A stretch of 64,000 nucleotides of DNA from an uncultured Bacteroidales bacterium. GTDB taxonomy: Bacteria > Bacteroidota > Bacteroidia > Bacteroidales > Muribaculaceae. The notes under the pieces were generated by a model. That model saw only the letters and a program-made list of their open reading frames with translations, searched no databases and was not told the origin of the DNA. A program made the translations under genes and the position numbers. The number at the start of each line of letters is the position of its first letter. Positions within the stretch are counted from its first letter, which is position 1. The DNA lies in the NCBI GenBank assembly GCA_947644715.1, contig CANSAP010000004.1, positions 1 to 64,000 on the forward strand, in the 5' to 3' direction. This document shows, piece by piece, positions 35,320 through 44,356 of this stretch.

Positions 35320-35673
35320 CTATTCCTGTTCCTTTTTGTCAGCCGCCAAAAGACGGTCGATGTTTTCAATATAGTCCAGCGAATCATCAAGATAGAAATG
35401 CAGCTCCGGGCATTTGCGCAGAATCTCCTTGACGCGGGCAGCCAATTCATAGCGCACGGTCTTCGATTGCGTCTTGATGTTTTCGAGTATCTCATGCGAA
35501 TTCTGCGAGGGGAAGATGCTCAGGTAGACGCGGGCAATGCTCAGGTCGGGGCTGACCTTAACGGCACTCACGCTGACCATCACACCACCGAGCGCGGCCG
35601 TCTGACGACGGAAAATCTCGCTCAGTTCCTTTTGCAGCATTCGCTGTATCTTTGCCATTCTTTTGTTTTCCAT
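35320..35673 (-). CDS. rbfA: Ribosome-binding factor A
   Basis: 117 aa. N-terminal RMLQKELSEIFRRQ and central VSPDLSIARVYLSIFP with LHFYLDDSLDYIENID mark the RbfA KH-like fold. It binds the 30S subunit for 16S rRNA maturation. The LolC/E-like gene behind it is a common Bacteroidetes neighbour. Confidence 0.95.
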   Translation of the reverse strand: MENKRMAKIQRMLQKELSEIFRRQTAALGGVMVSVSAVKVSPDLSIARVYLSIFPSQNSHEILENIKTQSKTVRYELAARVKEILRKCPELHFYLDDSLDYIENIDRLLAADKKEQE

Positions 35674-35723
35674 AAAAATATCTTTTTAGATATTAACAAC
35701 GGGAGGGGGAAGGAAGTTCTTCC

Positions 35724-36353
35724 TCACTTGAAGTAAATCAGTGTCAAGCCGTCACGCATCGGGAGAATCACGGTCTCCACATCCGGGTCATTCGCCACCA
35801 GGTCATTGAACTCACGGATGCCTCGAGTCTGGGAATCATTGTTGTCAGGCTCAATCACATGGCCATCCCACAGAGTGTTGTCGGCTATCATGAGACCACC
35901 CCGGCGCATACGTGGCTTCAGCGCGCGGTAATAGTCGGCATATTCGCGCTTGTTGGCATCAACGAACGCGAGGTCGAATTCCCGGCCCGGCTCGATTGAA
36001 TCAATCAGCTCCAGGGCTTTGCCGTAATGCGGCACGACTTTCGCACCGTGCGGGGAGGATGCCAGGGAGCGGGTGATGAAATCTTCCAGCTCATCGTTGG
36101 CCTCGAGGGTGTGAAGCACTCCCTGCTCCGGCAGTCCTTCGGCTATGCAGAGAGTGGAATAGGCTGAATAGGTGCCCAACTCTATTGCCCGGCGGGGAGC
36201 CTGCATACGGGTCAAGAGTGCCAGCAGGCGACCCTGGAGATGCCCGGAACACATGCGGGGATTCAGCAAGTAGAGCTGCGTGCGACGGTCAATCGCCTGC
36301 AGCTCCTCGGGTTCCCCGGAGATGTGAGAGTCTATGTATTCTTCGAGTGTCAT
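35724..36353 (-). CDS. Class I SAM-dependent O-methyltransferase (catechol/CoA type)
   Basis: 209 aa if started at the ATG at 36353, which overlaps the aroQ stop as ATGA; an ATG at 36359 adds two residues. SAM-binding motif AIELGTYSAYSTLCIAEGL, acidic loop TLEANDELEDF, and metal site FDLAFVDANKREYADYY with NTLWDGHV. It is like the cation-dependent O-methyltransferases (caffeoyl-CoA type). The acceptor is unknown. Confidence 0.92.
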   Translation of the reverse strand: MTLEEYIDSHISGEPEELQAIDRRTQLYLLNPRMCSGHLQGRLLALLTRMQAPRRAIELGTYSAYSTLCIAEGLPEQGVLHTLEANDELEDFITRSLASSPHGAKVVPHYGKALELIDSIEPGREFDLAFVDANKREYADYYRALKPRMRRGGLMIADNTLWDGHVIEPDNNDSQTRGIREFNDLVANDPDVETVILPMRDGLTLIYFK

Positions 36354-36790
36354 GGGCATGTGCGCAGAAGTCCCTGAATTGCAAGATAGTAGGAGTCCAG
36401 GCCAAAGCCGCTCACTGATGCGCGGCAGACGGGAGCGATTACTGACTTGCGACGAAACTCTTCGCGGGCAGCCGGTTGCGAAATATGAACCTCCACCACC
36501 GGGATGCCGATAGCTTCTATGGCATCCGCGATGGCGTAGGAATAATGCGTATAGGCACCAGCATTGATTACTACTGCGTCAACACGCTCATAGTCAGTGC
36601 CATAAGCTGCGCTGTGAAGAGCATCGATTATCTCCCCTTCCGAATTGCTCTGCATGCAGCTGAGTGTCACCTGGCTCATGCACTGGCAGAGCAGGTCGTA
36701 GTAGGAGGCCCAGGTCTCACGCCCATAGATATGAGGCTGGCGCTGGCCGAGCAGATTCAGGTTGGGTCCGTTGATAATCAGTATCTTCAT
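36350..36790 (-). CDS. aroQ: 3-dehydroquinate dehydratase, type II
   Basis: 146 aa, dodecameric type II enzyme. INGPNLNLLGQRQPHIYG at the N-terminus (with the active-site Tyr), VINAGAYTHYSYAIADAI, and PVVEVHISQP with the catalytic His. Third step of the shikimate pathway. It follows cysS by 13 nt. Confidence 0.97.
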   Translation of the reverse strand: MKILIINGPNLNLLGQRQPHIYGRETWASYYDLLCQCMSQVTLSCMQSNSEGEIIDALHSAAYGTDYERVDAVVINAGAYTHYSYAIADAIEAIGIPVVEVHISQPAAREEFRRKSVIAPVCRASVSGFGLDSYYLAIQGLLRTCP

Positions 36791-36803
36791 GCAGGACGGC
36801 AGG

Positions 36804-38282
36804 TTACTTCAGCTTCCACTCCACTCCGTTCTTCGTGTCCTTGACATCGAAGCCGATTGCGGCCAGGCGGTCGCGGATCAAGTCGGAGGTAGCCCAATCC
36901 TTCGCGCTCTTGGCGTTGGCGCGAATCTCCATGAGCAGGTCTACGGCGTCGGCATAAGGCTTCAGCGAGGCAGCCCCGGAGGCTGCAGCCCCTTCCACAC
37001 GAATGCCCAGCAGGTTCACCAGGAAGGTATCGAAGAGTTTGCGCAGCTTCTCAATGTCATCGGCGCTGAGCTGCACATCACCGGCAGCAGCACTGTTAAT
37101 CACGCGGCAGGCATCGAAGAGGTGGGCAATTACCTGCGGAGTATTGAGGTCATCGTTCATGGCCTCATAGCAGAGAGCCTCATAATCGGCAAGCTCGATG
37201 CTGCTCACCGCTGAGGGTTGCAGCGTCTGGAGGCGGCGATAGCCGTCGAGCATCTTTTGAAGAGCCTTCTGGGCGCTTTGCAGGGCGGCATTGCTGAAGT
37301 CTACCGTGCTGCGGTAGTGAGCCTGAAGGATGAAGAAGCGGATAACCATCGGCTCGTAAGCCTGCTCGAGCAGCGGGTGGGAGCCGGTGAAGAATTCCTC
37401 AAGATTGATGAAATTCTTATAGCTCTTGCCCATCTTCTTGCCGTTGATGGTAATCATATTGTTGTGCATCCAATAGCGCACGGCCGGATGTCCCTGAGCG
37501 GCCACGCTCTGGGCTATTTCGCACTCATGGTGGGGGAAGAGGAGGTCAAGACCTCCGCCATGGATGTCAAACGTCTCACCCAAATACTTCTCGCCCATTG
37601 TGGAACACTCAAGATGCCATCCGGGGAAGCCTTCACTCCAGGGTGAGGGCCAGTGCATGATATGCTCCGGGGAGGCACACTTCCAGAGAGCGAAGTCGAA
37701 GGGATTGCGCTTCTCATTCTGTCCGTCAAGGGCTCGGGTGTTGCTTTCCAGCTCCTCGATGTTTCGGCCGGATAGCATACCGTAATTGTGTTCCTTGTTA
37801 TACTTCTCGACGTCGAAATAAACCGAGCCATGGCTTTCGTAGGCATATCCGGCATCAAGAATCTTCTTTACATATTCAATCTGCTCGATGATATGACCGG
37901 AAGCGTGCGGCTCAATCGAGGGTGGGAGCACATTGAGCGCCTCCATATCCTTATGGTAGCGGTTGAGGTAACGCTGCACGACCTCCATAGGCTCCAGGCT
38001 CTCGAGACGAGCCTTCTTGGCCACCTTATCCTCACCCTCGTCGGCGTCATGCTCCAGGTGGCCCACATCGGTGATGTTACGCACGTAGCGCACCTTGTAG
38101 CCCAAATGGTTGAGGTAGCGGAAGAGGATATCGAACGTGATTGCGGGACGGGCATGGCCCAAGTGAGCGTCGCCATAGACCGTGGGGCCGCACACATACA
38201 TGCCCACACGCCCCTCATGGAGGGGTTTGAAAAGCTCTTTTTGGCGGGAAAGCGAGTTGTAAATCAGGAGATTGTTTTCCAT
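36804..38282 (-). CDS. cysS: Cysteinyl-tRNA synthetase
   Basis: 492 aa from the ATG at 38282 (a TTG at 38285 precedes it). HIGH-like motif [12 protein letters not shown], zinc ligands in YVCGPTVYG and [14 protein letters not shown], and the KMSKS motif as [11 protein letters not shown]. Complete, normal length. Second gene of the run that starts with the DUF3467 gene. Confidence 0.97.
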   Translation of the reverse strand: MENNLLIYNSLSRQKELFKPLHEGRVGMYVCGPTVYGDAHLGHARPAITFDILFRYLNHLGYKVRYVRNITDVGHLEHDADEGEDKVAKKARLESLEPMEVVQRYLNRYHKDMEALNVLPPSIEPHASGHIIEQIEYVKKILDAGYAYESHGSVYFDVEKYNKEHNYGMLSGRNIEELESNTRALDGQNEKRNPFDFALWKCASPEHIMHWPSPWSEGFPGWHLECSTMGEKYLGETFDIHGGGLDLLFPHHECEIAQSVAAQGHPAVRYWMHNNMITINGKKMGKSYKNFINLEEFFTGSHPLLEQAYEPMVIRFFILQAHYRSTVDFSNAALQSAQKALQKMLDGYRRLQTLQPSAVSSIELADYEALCYEAMNDDLNTPQVIAHLFDACRVINSAAAGDVQLSADDIEKLRKLFDTFLVNLLGIRVEGAAASGAASLKPYADAVDLLMEIRANAKSAKDWATSDLIRDRLAAIGFDVKDTKNGVEWKLK

Positions 38283-38321
38283 CAATAAGGTTAGGAGAGA
38301 GGAAAGATAAGAGGGAACTGA

Positions 38322-38621
38322 TTAGTTGTTGGAGAAGCCACCCTGGGGAGCGCGCTTCTGCTTGATTTCGCCGAAGTTGTTCTCATACTTCTGCACATTG
38401 TCAGTGAGAGCATACATGAGCTGCTTGGCGTTCTCGGGAGTCATCACGATGCGGCTAACCACGGGGGCCTGGGGCATTCCGGGAGCTGCGAAGATGAAGT
38501 CGAGCACGAACTCGTTGGGGCCGTGGCCGATCATTGCGAGGTTTGAATACTTGCCGTCGGCCACTTCGGGCTTGAGCTGAATCTGAAGCTGGTTCTGCTT
38601 GTTTTCGTTGTTATTTGCCAT
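38322..38621 (-). CDS. DUF3467 family protein
   Basis: 99 aa starting at the ATG at 38621; an in-frame extension to 38702 runs through the promoter. Core LKPEVADGKYSNLAMIGHGP and VSRIVMTPENAKQLMYALTDNV is the DUF3467 pattern, a small widespread family of unknown function. Gln/Asn-rich N-terminus. It leads cysS by 39 nt. Confidence 0.88.
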   Translation of the reverse strand: MANNNENKQNQLQIQLKPEVADGKYSNLAMIGHGPNEFVLDFIFAAPGMPQAPVVSRIVMTPENAKQLMYALTDNVQKYENNFGEIKQKRAPQGGFSNN

Positions 38622-38679
38622 TGTTTCTATGTTTGGAAATTGTGCGGCTGGCGGTACATTAATTGTGCCAACCGAAAGG

Positions 38680-38711
38680 CAAAGGTACGAAAACTTCTTC
38701 ATCCGCCCAAA
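38680..38711 (-). promoter_or_regulatory. Promoter of the DUF3467-cysS run
   Basis: Minus strand: TTTG (38711-38708), 20-nt spacer, TACCTTTG (38687-38680), about 55 nt before the start codon. Confidence 0.72.
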
Positions 38712-38727
38712 TCAGTGAGTGTCAAAG

Positions 38728-38759
38728 TTTGATAAATTCGTGAAAAATAGTTAATTTTG
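38728..38759 (+). promoter_or_regulatory. Promoter abutting the start of the membrane glycosyltransferase-like gene
   Basis: TTTG (38728-38731), 20-nt spacer, TAATTTTG (38752-38759). The ATG at 38764 is only 4 nt further on, so the message is leaderless or begins translation at the next ATG (38800). Confidence 0.72.
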
Positions 38760-38763
38760 CAGC

Positions 38764-40266
38764 ATGATTGCGCAGGGCACAAATGAATCATCGCAACGCA
38801 TGACCTTATCCGCTGACCGCTCTTTGCTGACGGCTATCGTCGTGGCATGGCTGCTGTGTGCGTTTGCCTCGCTGCTCGCCACCGGAGCCGCGCGCATGAC
38901 CGCACCGGCCCACACCCTTCAGACGGCAATCTCCTGCGCCTGTGCCTCAGGGCTTGTCATCCTGCCGGGGATGCTCATTTGTCGTCTGATGCTCAGAAAG
39001 ATATGGAGCAAGCGGCTATGCCTGTTGCTGGCTGCCATGGCCGCACTGATGTGCATCGGCGTCATCATTAATTTGCAAGGATGGTGTCCCTACGGCAACC
39101 TCGACTCGCCGCTGCTTGACAAATTCTATACTGACTCCGGCCGGGAATGGGACGCCGCCATAAGGTGGAGAGACGGCAACCGGTTGCCCTACGAATTCAA
39201 CACCGGCTATCCCCTCACCCTGATTGCCCTCAACAGAATTTTCGGAGCAGGAATTCTGACCCCGGCCATGTTCAGCGCCTTCTGCATGTTGCTGACATGC
39301 GCTGTGACAGCCGCCGTGGCAGTCCGGCTGCTTCCCTCCATGAATCCCCGGAAAGTCGGCATGGCAGCCGCAGCAATGTTTGCAATCGTGCCGAGCATTA
39401 TATGGTATGGCACCATCGCCCTGAAAGAGGGTCCCCTCTGCTTCGGCTTCTCACTCTGCATCTATGCTTTGGCATCGACACTCCGGGAGCGCATAACCCT
39501 GCCGGCCATATTCGCCGGGGCCGCGGGAGCCTTAATCACCATGCTGTTGAAAAGCCCGATGGGATGGTTCCTGATGGCCGGAGCCGCAATGCTGTTCCTG
39601 AAAAAACTGAGCGACCGCACCACGCGCCACCTCCGCAGCGGCTACTCCGGAATCCTGTTCCTTCTGCTCTTGGGTGGGGCAATCGTCATCGGGGGGCGAA
39701 ACTTCCGTGCACGCTCAGACGCCTCATTCATTTTGCCTATTGAGGAGGCCGGCAAGGTGGAGGAAGCCATGCAGGGCTACGAATCCGTGCAGCCTTACAC
39801 CACTCTCATCGGCAATTATCACTCCTCCTCCCCCGCCTATCGGCTGACCAAACTGCCGCTGGCCGCTGTCGCACAATACTTTCCACCTTTCCCCTGGAAC
39901 TTCACCCGCGACTCTTACCTGGGGCGCTTCGTGCCTTGGGCGCATCTCCCCTTCTGGTATCTTGTCGGGGGGTGCATACTTGCCTATTACATTCTCTGCC
40001 TCGGCAGGCGCAACCGCTCCGGCTCACTCGGGCTATGGAGTCTTTGGGTGCTCCTCTGCTGGCTCGGCATAGCCTACTCCTCCGGCGGAACTGTAGCCCG
40101 CTATTGGCTCCCGCTGCTCCCGGCCATGATTCCTCTCGGCCTGCAGGCCGTAGCCTGCGTGCGCAGAGGTCAGATTACTACCCGTGTGGCCACAGTTTAT
40201 TCCATCACATACTTTCTACTGTTAGTGGCAGCGCTCATCAGCGCCTACCGCTTCCTGCATTCATGA
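38764..40266 (+). CDS. Multi-pass membrane protein, probable GT-C type glycosyltransferase or polymerase
   Basis: 500 aa (488 if it starts at the ATG at 38800). About eleven hydrophobic segments. YTDSGREWDAAIRWRDGNRLPYEF lies in an extracytoplasmic loop near residues 118-145, with an acidic pair of the kind seen in GT-C (family 39/83-like) enzymes using polyprenyl-phosphate sugars. I cannot assign a family with certainty. Followed by a GT2 gene with an ATGA overlap, it is probably part of lipid-linked or capsule glycan assembly. Confidence 0.65.
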   Translation: MIAQGTNESSQRMTLSADRSLLTAIVVAWLLCAFASLLATGAARMTAPAHTLQTAISCACASGLVILPGMLICRLMLRKIWSKRLCLLLAAMAALMCIGVIINLQGWCPYGNLDSPLLDKFYTDSGREWDAAIRWRDGNRLPYEFNTGYPLTLIALNRIFGAGILTPAMFSAFCMLLTCAVTAAVAVRLLPSMNPRKVGMAAAAMFAIVPSIIWYGTIALKEGPLCFGFSLCIYALASTLRERITLPAIFAGAAGALITMLLKSPMGWFLMAGAAMLFLKKLSDRTTRHLRSGYSGILFLLLLGGAIVIGGRNFRARSDASFILPIEEAGKVEEAMQGYESVQPYTTLIGNYHSSSPAYRLTKLPLAAVAQYFPPFPWNFTRDSYLGRFVPWAHLPFWYLVGGCILAYYILCLGRRNRSGSLGLWSLWVLLCWLGIAYSSGGTVARYWLPLLPAMIPLGLQAVACVRRGQITTRVATVYSITYFLLLVAALISAYRFLHS

Positions 40267-41015
40267 ACAACTCGCAGATTTCCATAATTACCCCCGTGCT
40301 CAACGAGAGCGCAACGCTGGCCGAGACACTCGAGAGTGTGCGCAGCCAGACACTGCCCCCCTTTGAGCATATCATAGTCGACAGCGGAAGCACCGACGGC
40401 TCCCTCGACATCATACACTCCTACATGAGCCGGGCGCCCTATCCCGTGCATCTCATCCAAACCCCGGCTGAGGGTGTATATGCCGCCCTGAATGCCGGCA
40501 ATGCCCGGGCTAAAGGGAGTGTGCTGGGGCTTCTGCATGGCGACGATGCTTTCTCCTCACCTCAGGTGCTGGAGTTTGTGGCCGCGGCCATGGCTCGCAA
40601 TCCGAAGACCGGACTGATTTACGGCGACGTGCACTACGTAGACTCCAAAGGGCGACGCTCGCGCTACTACTCCGGTGCCCACTTCCGTCCACGCACTCTC
40701 CTCTCCGGCTTCGCCTTTCCGCATCCTTCGATGTATGTGCGCCGGGAGCTGTGGGAAAAAGTGGGGCCTTACGACACTCGCTTCCGCATCGCCGGCGACT
40801 ATGAATGGATTGTGAGGGCTACGCTCCGCAACGCCGCCAGCATCATATATGTGCCCCTCGACATGGTCGCAATGCACGAAGGGGGACTCGCATTCCACTG
40901 GGCCAACCGCCTCTTCCACAACATTCCCGAGAAACGCATGGCCCTGAAAGTCAATGGTTACAAAACCCCTCTCTGGCGACTCATGGGGCGCTATCTCTAT
41001 CTCTTCCGTCACTGA
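40263..41015 (+). CDS. Glycosyltransferase family 2
   Basis: 250 aa from the ATG at 40263, which overlaps the upstream stop (ATGA). GT-A fold motifs: ISIITPVLNESATLAETLES, IIVDSGSTDGSLDIIH, the metal-binding region LLHGDDAF and the acceptor region RIAGDYEWIVR. It transfers an activated sugar to a lipid or glycan acceptor. The reading frame is open far upstream inside the previous gene, but only this start fits. Confidence 0.92.
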   Translation: MNNSQISIITPVLNESATLAETLESVRSQTLPPFEHIIVDSGSTDGSLDIIHSYMSRAPYPVHLIQTPAEGVYAALNAGNARAKGSVLGLLHGDDAFSSPQVLEFVAAAMARNPKTGLIYGDVHYVDSKGRRSRYYSGAHFRPRTLLSGFAFPHPSMYVRRELWEKVGPYDTRFRIAGDYEWIVRATLRNAASIIYVPLDMVAMHEGGLAFHWANRLFHNIPEKRMALKVNGYKTPLWRLMGRYLYLFRH

Positions 41016-41848
41016 TGAAAGCTATTGCAACGCTCAACAATATGGCCGCGGCACTGGCCTCAACAGCCAAGGTGATGCTCCTCTCCCGTCCCCCCTTCAA
41101 GCGCCGGGAGCAGCCTGACGGCTCGGAACTTGTAATCCTGGGCAACGGCCCGTCGCTCCGCGCACTACTTGACCACCAACTCTCCACTCTGCAATCACGC
41201 CGACTGCTCTGCGTGAATTTCGCGGCAAATGCCCCGGAGTTCGTCCTGTTGCGACCCGAATACTACGTTTTGGCCGACCCCCACTTTTTCAACGGCATGG
41301 ACTCCGACCCGAACGTAAAACGTCTGTGGGAAAACATCGGAAAGGGGGATTGGAAGATGACTCTGTTCGTGCCGCATCGATTCCTGAAAAAGGCGTGCAC
41401 ACTGCTCCCCACAGGCAACATTCAGCCCTTCAACCTCACCCCGGCCGAAGGCTCCCGACCGATTGTGCATCCGCTTTACAATGCCGGGCTCGCGATGCCC
41501 CGCCCGCGCAACGTGCTCATTCCCTCCATAATGATTGGCATACGCCTCGGGTTCAAAAAGATATGGCTCTGCGGTGCTGACCACACATGGAGCCGAACCC
41601 TCTCGGTGGATGAGGAGAACCGGGTCATATCTGTACAGCCACATTTTTACAAGGACAGCAAGACAGAACAGAAGCGTGTGAACACGGAATACGAAGGCTA
41701 TCGGCTGCACGACATTCTGCGGAGCCTCTACATAGCCTTCCGCGCCTATCATGACATAGCCGTCTTCGCCCGCCGCAAAGGGGTCACCATCATCAATGCC
41801 ACCCCCGGCTCCATGATTGACGCGTTTCCCCGCGGCTCGCTTGACTGA
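41015..41848 (+). CDS. DUF115/MptE-like protein, probable glycan-associated enzyme
   Basis: 277 aa; ATG at 41015 shares one base with the GT2 stop. LVILGNGPSLRALLDHQL (about 32-49) and PEYYVLADPHFF (about 79-90) resemble the Rossmann-like DUF115/MptE domain, found in archaeal pterin enzymes and in bacterial motility/surface-glycan accessory proteins. KIWLCGADHTWSRTL and a Tyr-rich C-terminus complete it. Given the glycosyltransferase neighbours, a role in surface polysaccharide synthesis is the best guess. Confidence 0.62.
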   Translation: MKAIATLNNMAAALASTAKVMLLSRPPFKRREQPDGSELVILGNGPSLRALLDHQLSTLQSRRLLCVNFAANAPEFVLLRPEYYVLADPHFFNGMDSDPNVKRLWENIGKGDWKMTLFVPHRFLKKACTLLPTGNIQPFNLTPAEGSRPIVHPLYNAGLAMPRPRNVLIPSIMIGIRLGFKKIWLCGADHTWSRTLSVDEENRVISVQPHFYKDSKTEQKRVNTEYEGYRLHDILRSLYIAFRAYHDIAVFARRKGVTIINATPGSMIDAFPRGSLD

Positions 41849-41897
41849 AAAACAATAGCCCGGCCACAGGTGTTATATCAGTAAAAACCAAGTGCTT

Positions 41898-42590
41898 ATG
41901 AAACGTTCTCTACGCATCCTCGCCCTCGCTCTTCTCGCAGGCACCGCCGCATCCACCGCCCGGGCACAGTATTACGACATGGCCAACCAATTGGTCAGCA
42001 TGGTGCAACCGGCTCTGTCAGGCGGACTTAACTACCGAGGGTTTCTCGACGCGGGCTACACTACCGGCGTAGGCCGCAACGGATGCAGTTCGCTCGAAAT
42101 ATCAACCACTCAGGGCTTCAAGTATGGCTCCTGGTTCTTTATGGGTGTCGGCGCCGGCGTGAACATCGTCTTCGCCGGTCAGGGGGATCAGCCGGACTAT
42201 GATTTCGCTCCGCGCAGCTGGGGCAACGGCTATAATCCGAATTACAAAACCCGCGATACGGGTGTCGTGATTCCTCTCTACTCCGATTTCCGATTCAATA
42301 TCGGCGGCGAACAGAACACCTCTTTCTTCATCGACATGCGTCTCGGCGCAGCCTTCCTCGTGGGCAAAAACTATCTGCTTACCCCCGACGGTGTGCTCGA
42401 CAACTCGGAGGGTTTCTACTTCCGCCCGACCTTGGGTGTGCGCATTCCGGTCAATGGCAAGGACTCCCGCCAAGCCATCAACGTCGGAGTCAGCTATCAG
42501 CTCATCACCAATAATTACTGGGACTACGGCGGATATTATAACAACACATCCGTCAACTCCGTAGGCGCCACTATCGGTTTCGAGTGGTAA
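41898..42590 (+). CDS. Outer-membrane beta-barrel protein of unknown function
   Basis: 230 aa from the ATG at 41898. Signal peptide ending ALLAGTAASTARAQ, then alternating strands rich in Gly/Tyr (GGLNYRGFLDAGYTTGVG, FFMGVGAGVNIVFAG) and a C-terminal aromatic strand ending ATIGFEW, typical of outer-membrane insertion. Size fits an 8-strand barrel. No specific family recognised. Confidence 0.75.
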   Translation: MKRSLRILALALLAGTAASTARAQYYDMANQLVSMVQPALSGGLNYRGFLDAGYTTGVGRNGCSSLEISTTQGFKYGSWFFMGVGAGVNIVFAGQGDQPDYDFAPRSWGNGYNPNYKTRDTGVVIPLYSDFRFNIGGEQNTSFFIDMRLGAAFLVGKNYLLTPDGVLDNSEGFYFRPTLGVRIPVNGKDSRQAINVGVSYQLITNNYWDYGGYYNNTSVNSVGATIGFEW

Positions 42591-43826
42591 CTACCGCCGA
42601 CTGCTGAATGTGCCCCACAGTCCCAACACTGTGCAGGCCAGCAGGGTGCCTATGCCGACAGTGAACGCGGTGGCTGTCGAAGTTGCGTCAGCCAGCAGTC
42701 CCCATCCGGCTGAAGCGAGCGCTCCGCCGGCTGCCAGGGCTATGGATATAATTGAATAGATTCGCGCATAGTCGACCGTACCAAAGGCGGTGCGGGTGAG
42801 CATGGCCGTCTGAACGGTCACTCCCGCGTAGGCCCATCCGAACAGGAACGCACCCGTCAATATCTCCCACAGGCTTCCGGCTCCGGCCAACAATACCCAA
42901 AGTCCGCCGGCTCCGAACAGCGTGGTGACCAACACTCCCGCCAGGCAATTGCGGTCGTTAATCCACCCCAACGCAATCTTGCCAATCGTCACTCCGGCCA
43001 TCACTATGGCTGCCGTCAGCGACGCCTGCTCAAGCGTAAAGCCATGGTCGGTGACATAGCCGGGAATAAAGAGATTCAACGTCGAGGCTCCCATCATGAT
43101 AAATGCAAACAGCACAAGGCCGTAGAACACCGGTTTGCGGAGCGCCTGCCCGAAGGTATAGCCATTGGTCACGCTGCCCGGCTTGCTGCGAGCAGCCTCG
43201 ACTTCGGCTGCGCCGTAAGGTTGCAATCCCATGTCAGCCGGGCGGTCACGCAGCAACCACCCCAACAGCGGAGTTACAACCACCAGAATTATAGCGCCGA
43301 AAGTCATATAGCCGGCTCGCCAACCATATTCCGCTATAATGCGCCCGGCCATGGGATTAAACAGCATTCCGCCTATGCCGGAGGCGGCGCTGCAAACACC
43401 TATCATCAGGCCAACTTTCGTGTGGAACCATCGGTTGACGAGTGTCGGAAAGCTCAAGTAAAGCAAGAACGCGAGCGTAACGCCCAACACACCGCCGGCC
43501 ACATAGAACTCCCAGACATTGCTGAAAAATCCCATTGAAAGAAACGTCAGTCCCATCAGGGCGGCATTGCCGGTAAACAGTTTGCGGGCGCTCCATTTCT
43601 CAAGCATCCCTCCGGCCACGGAAAGCATCAGCGTGGAGGTGACATACATAACCAACATATAAATGCCGAATTCCCCGACGGGCACACCAAGCGATTCGCT
43701 GACAGGCCGATAGAATATTCCGGCACAGCTGAAACTGAGACCCACGCACACACCCATCATCAGGCAGCAGCAGGCCACTATCACAAAGCCGTAATGCAAC
43801 CCTTTGCCGGTTTTCTTTTCATTCAT
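42591..43826 (-). CDS. MFS transporter (OFA-like, carboxylate type)
   Basis: 411 aa, twelve predicted membrane segments. N-terminal GLHYGFVIVACCCLMMGVCV and the loop 2-3 region SVAGGMLEKWSARKLF (after helix 2) agree with MFS; overall pattern resembles the oxalate/formate antiporter and monocarboxylate branch. Substrate unknown. Its stop codon abuts the convergent outer-membrane gene. It stands alone behind the intergenic region that holds two structured elements. Confidence 0.85.
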   Translation of the reverse strand: MNEKKTGKGLHYGFVIVACCCLMMGVCVGLSFSCAGIFYRPVSESLGVPVGEFGIYMLVMYVTSTLMLSVAGGMLEKWSARKLFTGNAALMGLTFLSMGFFSNVWEFYVAGGVLGVTLAFLLYLSFPTLVNRWFHTKVGLMIGVCSAASGIGGMLFNPMAGRIIAEYGWRAGYMTFGAIILVVVTPLLGWLLRDRPADMGLQPYGAAEVEAARSKPGSVTNGYTFGQALRKPVFYGLVLFAFIMMGASTLNLFIPGYVTDHGFTLEQASLTAAIVMAGVTIGKIALGWINDRNCLAGVLVTTLFGAGGLWVLLAGAGSLWEILTGAFLFGWAYAGVTVQTAMLTRTAFGTVDYARIYSIISIALAAGGALASAGWGLLADATSTATAFTVGIGTLLACTVLGLWGTFSSRR

Positions 43827-43861
43827 TTTGCAAGAACAATTAGGTAGTAGATTTAGAGCTT

Positions 43862-44055
43862 GAAGTCATCTTGACTTTTTTCGAGGTTATGCTTTATTAA
43901 GATTTTGAGCAGATTTCAATTCTTGAAGAGGGAGCATAGCGGGCTATGCGACTGATGAAAGGATTGGAAGATGCCAAAATATTAATGAAGAATGACCTCG
44001 AAGAAAAACGATTATATTCTATTTTTAAGTTTTCGTAAAAAGTCAAGATGACTTC
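43862..44055 (+). repeat. Structured element A (194 bp)
   Basis: Ends are 19-nt perfect inverted repeats (43862-43880, 44037-44055), each carrying the 15-bp palindrome AAGTCATCTTGACTT or its complement. Inside is a long imperfect hairpin closed by TCGAGGT/ACCTCGA (43881-43887, 43995-44001), then ATTAAGATTTTG/CAAAATATTAAT and TTTCAAT/ATTGGAA. Its core reads GAAGAGGGA, 7-bp stem GCATAGC-GG-GCTATGC (43934-43949), GACTGATGA (43950-43958). A tail of about 35 nt precedes the right end. No ORF. Confidence 0.85.
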
Positions 44056-44303
44056 CTTGTTTAATAATAAATGTGAACGTCAGGGCGACGGATTTTTCGA
44101 GGCACCGTTTTTTGATATGCCTGATGTTACATTTATTTTAATTTCTGATGAGCTTGCTTTTTAATATTGTGCACTTATCATCGCAGCTGCACCTCATCTT
44201 CAAGTCTTTGGTTCAGTCACATAGCCCGCTAAGCTCCTTCACCTGCAGCCTCAAATATGAGGCACATCTGCGACCCTGAGGTTCACATTTACTATTAAAC
44301 AAG
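44056..44303 (-). repeat. Structured element C (248 bp), abutting element A
   Basis: 30-nt inverted repeats with two mismatches (44056-44085, 44274-44303). Read on the minus strand: end repeat, hairpin 44273-44181 closed by TCGCAG/CTGCGA and CCTCAT/ATGAGG, core GAAGGAGCTTAGCGGGCTATG then TGACTGA (44240-44213, shown here in two parts), a 95-nt tail, end repeat. Same order of parts as element A, in the opposite direction, and starting at the very next base. The 7-bp core stem is imperfect here. Confidence 0.8.
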
Positions 44304-44356
44304 CTCTCATTTCTTGGCAAAGTTAATATAAATATTCCACACTCCATGGCATCCGA

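Noticed and set aside
43862..44303. Retron, group II intron or insertion sequence
   Set aside because: No reverse transcriptase, intron-encoded protein or transposase is encoded nearby, and the core does not resemble intron domain V. The ends differ between copies, unlike IS ends.
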